Assembly: GCA_937995825.1 (NCBI GenBank)
Contig: CALKJO010000002.1
Coordinates: forward strand, 372,001 to 436,000
Reading direction: 5' to 3'
Source of the DNA: an uncultured Anaerolineae bacterium
GTDB lineage: Bacteria > Chloroflexota > Anaerolineae > Aggregatilineales > Phototrophicaceae
Length of the DNA: 64,000 bases
The notes beneath the pieces are model-generated. The model worked only from the letters and a program-made list of their open reading frames with translations. It made no database searches and was not told the DNA's origin. Position 1 is the first letter of the stretch; each line of letters begins with the position of its first letter. Position numbers and translations under genes: made by a program. Shown here piece after piece: positions 52,107 through 62,954 of this stretch.

Positions 52107-52568
52107 ATGTCTATCATCTTACCGGATCGACCGGGGTTCTACGCGCTGGTGTGGGAGATCGTCAGGCAGGTTCCCGCTGGTCGTGTGACCACCTTCAGCC
52201 AGGTGGCGTCGATGATCCCGCCCCCGGAGGGCGTCAAGCCGGAGGATTACGCCAGATTGGGCGCGCGCTGGGTCGGGGATGCGCTCAACCGCGTCTCCTT
52301 GGTCGATGACCCAAATATCCCCTGGCATCGGGTGATCAATGTGCGCGGCACGAGCAGTCTGCCAGAGAACAGCGAAGGCGCGGCGCTGCAGCGCGGTCGG
52401 TTGCGCGCTGAGGGCGTCATGCCGCCCGATTCGGAGGCGGTCGATCTGGCGGCGTATGGCTGGGAGGGGCCTGATCCGGCGTGGCTGGCGGCGCGCGGTC
52501 TGCTGCCGCCCAAGCCGATCAAGCTCAATGCAGACGGCGATGCCCCAGCGCAGATGCGGCTGTTCTGA
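52107..52568 (+). CDS. Alkyltransferase-like (ATL) protein, MGMT homolog without the active Cys
   Basis: A 153-residue protein of the O6-alkylguanine-DNA alkyltransferase family. The DNA-binding helix-turn-helix region is visible (VWEIVRQVPAGRVTTFSQVA) and the active-site motif reads IPWHRV, with Trp (W73) where MGMT has the acceptor Cys of PCHR. ATL proteins bind O6-alkylguanine and hand the lesion to nucleotide excision repair instead of repairing it. The C-terminal about 45 residues extend past the core. It sits alone in its direction, beside dnaN. Confidence 0.9.
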   Translation: MSIILPDRPGFYALVWEIVRQVPAGRVTTFSQVASMIPPPEGVKPEDYARLGARWVGDALNRVSLVDDPNIPWHRVINVRGTSSLPENSEGAALQRGRLRAEGVMPPDSEAVDLAAYGWEGPDPAWLAARGLLPPKPIKLNADGDAPAQMRLF

Positions 52569-52581
52569 GGCGGCGCGGCGC

Positions 52582-53724
52582 TCACCGTGACAGGCTCATC
52601 GGCATGACGACGTAGATGAAGTCGTCGCGGTTGGCGGGACGCAGCACGCCAGGATGCGACGCGCCTTTGCTCTCGATGACGATGCTCGGATCGTTGGACG
52701 TGTCCATCGCGCTCAGCACATCGATCAGATACTTGATATTGAACGCGACCTCCATCGCTTCGCCCTCAATCGAGGCATCGACGATCCCTTCATTGTCGCC
52801 GCGCTCGGTGCTGCGCCCGATGACGACGATCTCGCCGCGCTCGCCGGCGCTGGCGGGCGGCTTGATCATCAGGCGCGCGCTGTAGTTGTTGTCGCGGGCG
52901 AAAATCTCGGCGCGGCGGCACGCCCGCAGCAGATCGATGGACGAGACCACCATCGACGTGCTGTAGCTTTTGGGGATGATCGCCCCGAAATCGGGGAAGC
53001 GCCCCTCGAGAAGCTGCGTGGAGATGACCGTGCCGCCGATGGCAAAGAGCGCTAGGCTGCGCTCGGTCGGCAGGCTGAGGCTGACCAGCGTTTCATCGTC
53101 GGGGATGATGCGCGCAAGCTCGCGCATCGCCTTGACTGGGATCACCACTTCGCGGGACTGATCGAAGGGCGTCTCGACTTTTGCCGTCCGCACCGCCAGC
53201 CGGTAGCCATCCGCCGCCGCGAACGTCAGATGATCGCCGTCGAAATGCACGTAGATGCCGGTCAGGATCGGGCGGCTGTCCTCGGCAGCGGTCGCAAACT
53301 CAGTGTGGCGGATCATGTCCTTGAGCAGATTGGCGGGCAGCGCCGTGTCGATCTCGCCAATCTGCGGCAGCACCGGAAACTCGGTGGCGGCGATCCCGCG
53401 AATGTTGCTGTTGGTCGCGCCGCAGCGGACATTGACCGTCTGAGTCGCGGCGTCCAGCGTCAGATCGACCCGCTCCGGCGACAGCGCGTTGACCAGCTCA
53501 AAAAACGTCCGTGCCGGCAGAGTGATCGCCCCCGCCCGCTCGACTTTTGCACCGATGCTGGTGCTGATGCTCATCTCCAGATTGGTCGCTGACAGACGAA
53601 GCTGGGTGTCGTCGGTTGCCAGCAGCACATTTTGCAGCACGGGCAGATTCGAGCGCGATTCAACGGCGCGGCTGACCATGCCCAGTGCCTTAGCCAATTG
53701 ATCCTGGAGTACCGCAACGCGCAT
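52582..53724 (-). CDS. dnaN: DNA polymerase III subunit beta (sliding clamp)
   Basis: A 380-residue clamp with three repeated domains. N-terminal MRVAVLQDQLAKALGMVSRAV, domain 1 SRSNLPVLQNVLL, LPARTFFELVNAL, and C-terminal FIYVVMPMSL, the usual end of DnaN. The dimer encircles DNA and tethers polymerase III and repair proteins. The start is ATG 53724, behind a promoter at 53767-53796; the frame is open to 53796. dnaA, recF and gyrB are not adjacent, so this is not a classical dnaA-dnaN origin arrangement. Confidence 0.96.
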   Translation of the reverse strand: MRVAVLQDQLAKALGMVSRAVESRSNLPVLQNVLLATDDTQLRLSATNLEMSISTSIGAKVERAGAITLPARTFFELVNALSPERVDLTLDAATQTVNVRCGATNSNIRGIAATEFPVLPQIGEIDTALPANLLKDMIRHTEFATAAEDSRPILTGIYVHFDGDHLTFAAADGYRLAVRTAKVETPFDQSREVVIPVKAMRELARIIPDDETLVSLSLPTERSLALFAIGGTVISTQLLEGRFPDFGAIIPKSYSTSMVVSSIDLLRACRRAEIFARDNNYSARLMIKPPASAGERGEIVVIGRSTERGDNEGIVDASIEGEAMEVAFNIKYLIDVLSAMDTSNDPSIVIESKGASHPGVLRPANRDDFIYVVMPMSLSR

Positions 53725-53766
53725 ACACTCGCTCCGTCCTGATAGTCGCGCTGATGAAACGAGATA

Positions 53767-53796
53767 AGTATATAATGATCGACGGCAAACGCTCAA
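53767..53796 (-). promoter_or_regulatory. Promoter of dnaN
   Basis: On the minus strand TTGAGC (53791-53796), an 18-base spacer and TATACT (53767-53772). Transcription would start near 53760, leaving a leader of about 36 bases before ATG 53724. It lies in the 84-base gap after the transporter gene on the same strand. Confidence 0.6.
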
Positions 53797-53808
53797 GTCC
53801 GGCGGCGA

Positions 53809-55278
53809 TCATCGCCCCAGGATCAGCACGATCCAGACATACAGCGCGGCGATGTTGATCAGCGTCACAATGGGCGCAAGCCAGCCGCCGTACCGCCACC
53901 ACTGCCCCCATGAGAGCTTCGCTTTGGCGTTAGCGATGATGTTGGCGGCGGAGCCGATCGGCGTGGAATTGGCGGCGACCACGCCCGCCGCCAACAGCGC
54001 AAACCACAGCGCCGTCACCGACAGCCCCAGCGCCTCCAGCTCGTGGATGATGCCGCTTAGAATGGCGATGGCGATCACATTGTCCATCACTGCCGTGACC
54101 AGCCCGCCGACCAGCGCAATCGCAAGCACCCAGACCAGCGAGTTTGTCCCGATCAGCTCAAACAGGCTGTTGGCGACCAGTTCGGTGATGCCGGTCGCCT
54201 CCAGCACGTGGGCAATCGCGAACAGAAAGACGATGAACAGCAGCGTACTCCAGGGGAGCTTTTTCAGCAGCCGCTCATTGTCCTCACCGAAGACGCTGGC
54301 GGTGTACAGCGTGACGCCCCACAGTAAAAGCGCCACGATGCCCGTGCCGGTCGTGCCGGGGTAGCCCAGCGACAGCGCGATGGGCTGAGCGATGACCAGC
54401 CCGATGACACCAAAGATGAACAGCAGATTGAGCAGCCAGAACGGAGGCGCGGCGCTGGCAGCTTGATGCTCGCTTCCGTTGATGACAGCTTGGATGACTT
54501 TGTATTCCATCTGAGCGGGAAACCCTGCCGCTTCAAGACGCTGAAAGTCCTTTTCTTCGACCACCACGCGCCCAAAATTGCGCACAAGCTGCGGGTAGAA
54601 GCGCCGCGTCAGCAGAAAATAGGCTGCCAATGTCAGCGCAGCGGGCAGCCAGGCGAACTGAATGAAGTCCACCGCCGTGAAGCCGGCGATGGAAGCGATG
54701 GCGATGCCAACGGGGTTGCCGAGCGGCAAAAGCTGCGAGCCGATGTTGGTCGAGGAGACCAGCGAGACGGTGGTCTTGCCCCAGTCCTGATCGTCCATCA
54801 AAAATCTGCCGTCGACGAAGCCGACGACCGCGCGCGTCAGCATGTAGATGATGACAATCGAATTGACCTCGTCGATCAAGGCGGCGGAGACGAACGCCAT
54901 CGCGCTCAGAACGGCGAGCAGCGCCGTGCCTTTCAAGCCTTTCGGAAGCAGGCGCTCGATCATCGTCTTGAAATAGCCGCTCGAATAGAGCAGCTCGACC
55001 CACGTCAGCAGCGCAACCAGCTTGACGAACAGCACCCACTCCGCGCCTTCGATCAGATGCTGAAAGTCGATCACTCTGGTCACCAGCAGCATCGCCAGCG
55101 CGAACGCGATAAACGGCAGGCGCTCCTCGCCGAATAAAATCGTGCCGCAGATCGCGGCGCCGAGCGCAGTCAGCGCGAGCGCCATGTCCGGCTCTGGCAG
55201 GATTTGCCCGATGAGCAGCCAAATCGCGCCGCTCAACGCGATCCAGAGTCCGATCCTGGGAAGTTGAAATGGAGTCAT
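53809..55278 (-). CDS. Ion transporter-superfamily membrane permease (NhaD/ArsB/SLC13-like)
   Basis: A 489-residue protein with about 12 membrane helices. Two related halves carry re-entrant segments: DEVNSIVIIYMLTRAVVGF and STNIGSQLLPLGNPVGIAIA in the first, and DNVIAIAILSGIIHELEAL and NSTPIGSAANIIANAKAK in the second. This inverted-repeat pattern is that of the ion transporter superfamily (NhaD Na+/H+ antiporters, ArsB, CitM, SLC13), and the hydrophilic loop after helix 6 is rich in charges. The transported ion cannot be read from the sequence. It is upstream of dnaN on the same strand, with a separate dnaN promoter between. Confidence 0.85.
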   Translation of the reverse strand: MTPFQLPRIGLWIALSGAIWLLIGQILPEPDMALALTALGAAICGTILFGEERLPFIAFALAMLLVTRVIDFQHLIEGAEWVLFVKLVALLTWVELLYSSGYFKTMIERLLPKGLKGTALLAVLSAMAFVSAALIDEVNSIVIIYMLTRAVVGFVDGRFLMDDQDWGKTTVSLVSSTNIGSQLLPLGNPVGIAIASIAGFTAVDFIQFAWLPAALTLAAYFLLTRRFYPQLVRNFGRVVVEEKDFQRLEAAGFPAQMEYKVIQAVINGSEHQAASAAPPFWLLNLLFIFGVIGLVIAQPIALSLGYPGTTGTGIVALLLWGVTLYTASVFGEDNERLLKKLPWSTLLFIVFLFAIAHVLEATGITELVANSLFELIGTNSLVWVLAIALVGGLVTAVMDNVIAIAILSGIIHELEALGLSVTALWFALLAAGVVAANSTPIGSAANIIANAKAKLSWGQWWRYGGWLAPIVTLINIAALYVWIVLILGR

Positions 55279-55540
55279 TGTGTCGGATCATCCTGATTGA
55301 AGTGCAGACGCCGGTATCGTGCTTCAGCGAATGCTAGAAGAATGCTGTTATAGCAGAAGATCGGGTTTTTGCTAGCGCTGTGATTCGGGATTGAAAAAAC
55401 CTTAACCCAGCCGCACAGATTTTAAGCTGATCGCCCTGTCGGAAAATTCACTTTGCTTTACCGGATGATTACGTTAAGATTCTGGCTTGCTGTTCAAGCA
55501 GGTCTTTAAAAACAAATTTAAAATCAAGGAGTCTAAAGCG

Positions 55541-56590
55541 ATGCGTATGAAAATGGCGGGCTTGTTGGGGCTGGCAGCATTATGCGGGGCAGCATGGGTC
55601 GCGCCGGCGGCGGCGCAGGAGGCGCTGATCGAGTCGGTCTGTCTGGTGACGGATGTCGGGCGCGTCAATGATGGCACGTTCAATCAGTATGCGTATGAAG
55701 GGATGCTGGCGGCGGCGGAGGATTTCGATCTCGAAGTGACTTTCATCGAAACCCAGGCGCAGACGGACTATGAAGCCAATCTCGCCACCTGCGTCGACGA
55801 AGGCTACGACGCCGTCATCACAGTCGGCTTTTTGATCGCCGATGCGACGCTGGCGGCGGCGGAAGCCAATCCCGATGTATTCTTCATCGGCGTTGATCAG
55901 TTCGTGCCGGAAGGCAGCCCGACAAACTACGTCGGCGTGCAGTTCCGCGAGGACGAAGCGGGCTTCCTGGTCGGCGCGATGGCAGCCCTGATGACCGAGA
56001 GCGGCACGATTGCCGGCGTCTACGGCATCGACATCCCGCCGGTGGTCAAGTTCCGCAACGGTTTTGAGCAGGGCGCGCGCTTCATCAATCCTGACATCAA
56101 TGTGCTGGGCGTCTATATCGACAGCTTCACAGCGCGCGATCGCGGCGCATCGGCGGCGGAGCAGTTCATCGGCGAAGGCGCGGACGTGATCTTCGGCGCG
56201 GGCGGACCGACCGGATCGGGCGCGATTGCGTTCGCGGCGTCGGCGGGCGCGCTGGTGATCGGCGTTGACCAGGACGAATATTTCACCACCTTCCTAGGCG
56301 GCGAAGCGGCTGGCGCGGAGAACATCATCACCAGCGCGGTCAAGCGCGTTGACCAGTCGGTCTATCTGTCGCTTAAGGCGCTGGTCAACGGCGATCTGGA
56401 AACCTTCGGCGGCGGCGGCACGCGCGTGCTGTCGGCGGCGAATGACGGCATCGGCTTTGCCCCGCCGCATGACGCCGATGTTCCCGAAGCCGTGATCGAA
56501 CGAGTCACCGCCATTCTCGAAGGGCTGAAGGACGGCTCGATTGAGACCGGCGTCGATCCGATCACCGGCGAACTGCTGAAAATGATGTAA
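55541..56590 (+). CDS. BMP-family ABC transporter substrate-binding protein
   Basis: A 349-residue exported protein: signal sequence (KMAGLLGLAALCGAAWVAPAAA), then a BMP domain (VCLVTDVGRVNDGTFNQYAYEG, VGVQFREDEAGFLVGAMAALM, GVYGIDIPPVVKFRNGFEQG). BMP proteins bind purine nucleosides or autoinducer-like ligands and deliver them to ABC permeases; none is encoded here. AAGGAG lies about nine bases before ATG 55541; upstream in-frame codons are less likely. It has no lipobox. It is a paralog of the next gene. Confidence 0.9.
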   Translation: MRMKMAGLLGLAALCGAAWVAPAAAQEALIESVCLVTDVGRVNDGTFNQYAYEGMLAAAEDFDLEVTFIETQAQTDYEANLATCVDEGYDAVITVGFLIADATLAAAEANPDVFFIGVDQFVPEGSPTNYVGVQFREDEAGFLVGAMAALMTESGTIAGVYGIDIPPVVKFRNGFEQGARFINPDINVLGVYIDSFTARDRGASAAEQFIGEGADVIFGAGGPTGSGAIAFAASAGALVIGVDQDEYFTTFLGGEAAGAENIITSAVKRVDQSVYLSLKALVNGDLETFGGGGTRVLSAANDGIGFAPPHDADVPEAVIERVTAILEGLKDGSIETGVDPITGELLKMM

Positions 56591-56693
56591 AGACGCGCAC
56601 TGCTCGAAGCAGCGGTTATTGGGCTAACATGCTGGAGGGCTGCGTCACAGCGGATGCCCCAGACGATTTCGTACATAAAATGAGGTGTAAGCG

Positions 56694-58130
56694 ATGACAC
56701 TGGTTCGGTTCCTGATGATTCCCTTTGCTCTCCTGTTGGCAATCACGCCGGCGCTGGCGCAGCCGGAGATCGACGCCGTCTGCCTGATCACCAATGAGGG
56801 GGGGCGAGTCAATGACGGCACGTTCAACACATTCGCCTATGACGGGATGCTGCGCGCCGCTGAGGATTTCGGCTTAGACAATACCTATATCGAGACGGTC
56901 GCGGCTACAGATTATGCGAGCAACTTTGAGGCGTGCATCAGCGAAGGCTACGATGTGATCGTCACCGTCGGCTTTCTGATCACCGATGCCACCCTTCAGG
57001 CGGCGAAGACTTACCCGAACGTGTTCTTCATCGGCGTCGATCAGTTTCACAGCGAGGCGCTGCCCAACCTCGTTGGGCTGCAGTTCCGCGAGGATCAGGG
57101 CGGCTTCTTGGCGGGCGCAATGGCGGCGCTGATGACCGAGAGCGGCAAGGTGGCTGGCGTCTACGGCATTCCGATCCCGCCGGTGGTCAAGTTCCGCAAC
57201 GGCTTCGAGCAGGGCGTGCGCTATGTCAATCCTGACGTGACGGCGCTGGGCGTCTACATCGATGACTTCAACGCCCCTGATCGCGGCGCATCGGCGGCGG
57301 AGCAGTTCTTGGGCGAGGGCGTGGATGTCATCCTCGGCGCGGGCGGACCGACCGGCTCCGGCGCGATCACCTTTGCGGCGGCGCGCGGCGCGTTGGTCAT
57401 CGGCGTCGATCAGGATGAGTATTTCACCACCTTCGGCAGCGGCGAGACGCCTGGCGCGGAAAACCTGATCACCTCGGCGATCAAGCGCGTCGATAACGGC
57501 GTCTATGACATGATCGCAGTGCTGGCGGCGGGCGGTTCGTTCCCGGAAAACAGCCTCTACATCCTCGAAGTCGCCAATGACGGCATCGGCTTTGCCCCCG
57601 CCAACGAAGCGCCCGTGCCGGCGGAAGTGACCGCGCAGGTGCAGGCGATCCTGGACGGACTGCGCGACGGCTCGATTGTGACGGGCGTGAATCCGGTCAC
57701 AGGCGAGCTGCTGCCGACGGTCGCCGAGGCGCTGGCGGCGTCTGCGCCGGAATTCAGCGTGCTGGCGGCGGCGGTGGACGCGGCGGGCTTGGGCGATGTC
57801 TTGGTCGGCGGCGGACCTTTCACCATCTTCGCGCCGACGGATGCGGCATTTGCGGCGCTGCTGGAAGAGTTGGGCGTGACGGCGGAAGCACTGCTGGCGG
57901 ACACCGAGACGCTGACCGCCGTCCTGACCTACCACGTCGTGCCGGGCGCGTTCACATCGGGCATGATCCTGAGCGCGATGCCGGAGTCGCTCCCGACGGT
58001 CAACGGCGCTGACCTGGCGCTCACTTATGACGAGACGCTGAAGGTCAATCAGGCGAACGTCGTGGCAACCGACGTGCTGCTGCGCAACGGCGTCATCCAC
58101 GTCATCGACAGCGTGCTGCTGCCGGAGTAA
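56694..58130 (+). CDS. BMP-family binding protein fused to a fasciclin domain
   Basis: A 478-residue exported protein. After a signal sequence (about 3-22) comes a BMP domain (about 24-335) close to the preceding paralog, with the same PPVVKFRNGFEQG and SAAEQF blocks. The last about 130 residues are a fasciclin (FAS1) domain: GGGPFTIFAPTDAAFAAL, TYHVVPGAF and NGVIHVIDSVLLP. FAS1 mediates adhesion or polymer binding, so the fusion may hold a nucleoside-type binding protein at the wall or use ligand binding to control adhesion. I know of no standard example of this pairing. A strong terminator follows. Confidence 0.9.
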   Translation: MTLVRFLMIPFALLLAITPALAQPEIDAVCLITNEGGRVNDGTFNTFAYDGMLRAAEDFGLDNTYIETVAATDYASNFEACISEGYDVIVTVGFLITDATLQAAKTYPNVFFIGVDQFHSEALPNLVGLQFREDQGGFLAGAMAALMTESGKVAGVYGIPIPPVVKFRNGFEQGVRYVNPDVTALGVYIDDFNAPDRGASAAEQFLGEGVDVILGAGGPTGSGAITFAAARGALVIGVDQDEYFTTFGSGETPGAENLITSAIKRVDNGVYDMIAVLAAGGSFPENSLYILEVANDGIGFAPANEAPVPAEVTAQVQAILDGLRDGSIVTGVNPVTGELLPTVAEALAASAPEFSVLAAAVDAAGLGDVLVGGGPFTIFAPTDAAFAALLEELGVTAEALLADTETLTAVLTYHVVPGAFTSGMILSAMPESLPTVNGADLALTYDETLKVNQANVVATDVLLRNGVIHVIDSVLLPE

Positions 58131-58157
58131 GCCGCACAGCCCAATGCTGCAAACTGA

Positions 58158-58192
58158 CCTCACCCCGTCTGAGTCAGGGGTGAGGTTTTTTT
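58158..58192 (+). terminator. Intrinsic terminator of the BMP gene pair
   Basis: CCTCACCCC (58158-58166), a 10-base loop and GGGGTGAGG (58177-58185) form a 9-bp stem followed by seven T. Confidence 0.92.
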
Positions 58193-58332
58193 CATACTTC
58201 CAATCCTGCCCTCCTCGGCGTATGTTCGCTAAGCTCTGGTATTCGTTTTTATCTTCACCCCCGCGCCCTCGTAAAGTTGTGTACAATAGAGGCACACGAG
58301 GCGGGGTTGTGCAGTGAAATAGGAGCATCTGA

Positions 58333-59327
58333 TTGACGCAAACGGCTGACGGGCAGCAGATCAGCGGGTTGGTGGTGAAAGAGCAGAGCGGTTTTTTCTG
58401 GGTTGAGACGGCGGAAGGGCGCATATATCGCTGCCGACTGCGTGGGCGTTTGAAGGAAGTGGCGCACGCATCCGACATCGCCGCTATCGGTGACCGCGTC
58501 TGCATCGAAGCTTATCCTGACGGCACGGGCAGCATCGAGGCAGTCCAGCCGCGCCGCAGCGCGATCTCGCGCGCCGTCCGCACGGACGGCGCGCGCGGAG
58601 CCGGATCGCCGGAGCGCGAGCATGTCATCGTCGCCAACGTCGATCATGCTTTCTTCGTCTTTGCTGCCGCCCAGCCCGCCCCGAACTGCCGCATGATCGA
58701 CCGTTTCCTTGTCGTCGGCGAACGCGCCGGCATCCCCCGCATCACCCTGGTCATCAATAAAATCGACCTCGTCGCTGGCGATGCCCGCTGCCCATTCGCG
58801 CTCTACGAGCAGTTGGGCTACCCGATCCTGCTCACCAGCGCCCACACCGGCGCGGGCGTTGAGGCGCTGCGCGCCGAACTTAAAGATCAGCTTTCGGTCT
58901 TCACTGGACCCTCCGGCGTCGGCAAGACCAGCCTGCTCAACGCGCTCAGCCCGAATCTCGGTCGGGCGGTCAGGGCGGTCAGCCGTTATCATCAGGAAGG
59001 CGTCCACACCACCCGCGACAGCCAGCTTGTGAAGCTGGAGTCCGGCGGGTATCTTGCCGATACGCCGGGCATTCGCCAGCTCGCGCTCTGGGATGTTGAG
59101 CCGACCGAGCTGGACGGCTACTTCCGCGAGATCGCCCCGCTGGTGTCGGCGTGCCGCTTCCGCGACTGCACCCATCGGCATGAACCGGGCTGCGCCGTCC
59201 GCGAGGCGCTGGCAGCGGGCGTCCTCGCCCCATCGCGGTATGAGAGCTACCTCAGCCTGCGCGATGAGCTGGAAAGCCGCCTACGCCCTATGACATTGAA
59301 TGCGCATTGTGGGAAGGAAAAGAACCA

Positions 59328-59343
<16 letters not shown>
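58333..59343 (+). CDS. rsgA: Small ribosomal subunit biogenesis GTPase RsgA
   Basis: A 336-residue circularly permuted GTPase. An N-terminal OB domain is followed by G4 NKIDLV, G5 LTSAHTG, then G1 TGPSGVGKTSLLN, G2 HTTRDSQLV and G3 ADTPGIRQL, and a zinc knuckle CRFRDCTHRHEPGCAV. It helps mature the 30S subunit by hydrolysing GTP on the ribosome. The start is TTG 58333 with AGGAGC seven bases upstream. Its last 16 bases overlap the Ser/Thr kinase gene, so the two are co-translated. Confidence 0.95.
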
Positions 59344-61486
<2,143 letters not shown>

Positions 61487-61490
<4 letters not shown>

Positions 61491-62716
61491 AGCGCTTGAC
61501 AGCGCTGCTAACGCTGCTGCTGACTCTGGCGGCTTGTCAGCCCGCCGCGCCTGTCCCTCCAGCCCAACCGACTCAGCCCCTCCGCAGTCCAACCCTGCCG
61601 CCTGCCCCAGCCTGGATCGAAGCAGGCGACCCGATCCGGCGCGGAACCGCCGATCAGACGCGCCTGCTCGGTCGCCTTGACCCGCCCGCTGTCCCCAGCA
61701 CCGCCTTTGCATCGGCGGTCTCTCCCGACGGCACGCGCCTCGCCGTCCTCAACAATACGCAGGTGCTTGCTTGGGATTTGATCACCGGCGCGCTCATCTT
61801 CCAGACCGCCCGCGTCGATTACACCCGCCTTTTCTATTCCCCCGACAAGACCGAACTCTACGCCCTCAACAATGATGGCTTGGTCGATATTCTGAATGCC
61901 GAAACGGGCGGCGTCATCGGCGGCTTTACCGGCTACCAGCCGTATGCGAACGTGTACGCCTATGATGAGGAAAATGGCTTCTTCGCCTTTGGCGGCGCCG
62001 ATGGCGCGGTGCGCGTGTGGGATGCGTTTGAACGCCGCGCCCGCGTCACCATCACCGCGCACAATGGTCAGATCGCGGCGCTGGCTTTTTCCCGCGATGG
62101 GACGCGCCTGGCGACAGCCGATGGCGGCGGACTGGTGCGCCTGTGGGACTGGGCGACGCGAACGCCGCTTGCCGAAGTCCATAACGACGGCGTGATTGTC
62201 GGCGCGCTGGCGTTTGCGCCCGCCGGATCGCCCATCGCCATCGGCACACTGACCGACGCGCGCCTCTGGCTGCCGGACTCGAACCGCCTCATCCCGCTCT
62301 TCAGCCTCGACAATCCGACCGCTGACCCGCTGATGTTCTCGCCCGCCGGGGATTATCTGCTCGGCGGATCGGGGCGCGGCATCTTCTTGTGGGCGACGAC
62401 TCCCGCCGTCAACGCCCCGCCGGACGCGCCGCCCGCCGCGCCGCTGCGCCTGCCCGGTGTCACCGGGAACACGGTCAGCGCTGGCTTTTCGCCCGATGGC
62501 GCGCTCTTAACCACCGCCGCCCTCGACACCGCCCCCGTCTTCTGGGACATGACCAACATCAGCGCCCAGACCGTTGCGCGCGGCGATCTGCGCCTGCCGC
62601 AAGACGCGCCGTTGCGCATCTTCGCCGTCCGCTGGACGCCCGATGGACGCTTGCTGCTGCTCTTCGATGCCGCCGGCGCGGTCTACGCCTGGGGCATTCC
62701 ATCCGACGGCGCGTGA
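61487..62716 (+). CDS. WD40-repeat lipoprotein
   Basis: A 409-residue protein with a lipoprotein signal (LLTLLLTLAACQP, lipidated Cys at about residue 17), a Pro/Thr linker and WD40-type repeats: AVSPDGTRLAVL, AFSRDGTRLATADGGGLVRLWDWATRTPL and GFSPDGALLTTAAL, forming a propeller over about 65-405. It should sit on the outer face of the membrane. It is coupled to the Ser/Thr kinase by an ATGA overlap, so it may sense for or bind to that kinase's outer domain. Confidence 0.88.
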
Positions 62717-62765
62717 TCGGGGATGGGAGAGCCACAGCCCTAAGCGCACCCCCCTGGAAATTGGG

Positions 62766-62814
62766 GCGAACATTTGTGCCTATGCAAATGCGAAACCCGT
62801 GCTATGCTATAAAT
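62766..62814 (+). repeat. 49-bp dispersed repeat, copy B
   Basis: It matches 36003-36051 at 42 of 49 positions. The core CATTTG and CAAATG are perfect inverted arms around 8 bases. TGCTATGCT near its end looks like an extended -10 element, so the copy may act as a promoter region for what follows. It lies between the WD40 lipoprotein gene and the SDR gene. Confidence 0.8.
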
Positions 62815-62898
62815 AGCGCTGAGAAGCATCCTAGGCTCCATCATACGGACTTAACCTGCCTGCGCCGCCAGCTTGAGCTAGGCGTCCCTTGTCCCACT

Positions 62899-62924
62899 GC
62901 CCCGATTAATGGCATAATCGGGGC
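62899..62924 (+). terminator. Perfect hairpin just upstream of the SDR gene
   Basis: GCCCCGATTA (62899-62908), loop ATGGCA and TAATCGGGGC (62915-62924) form a 10-bp stem followed by GTTCTGTTA. The T run is poor. It could end a short transcript from the 49-bp repeat or lie in the leader of the gene at 62955. Confidence 0.5.
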
Positions 62925-62954
62925 GTTCTGTTAGCCAAAACTGAGAGCGACTTC

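Noticed and set aside
52582-53808. Chromosomal origin next to dnaN
   Set aside because: dnaA, recF and gyrB are absent, and no cluster of TTATNCACA boxes is visible around dnaN.
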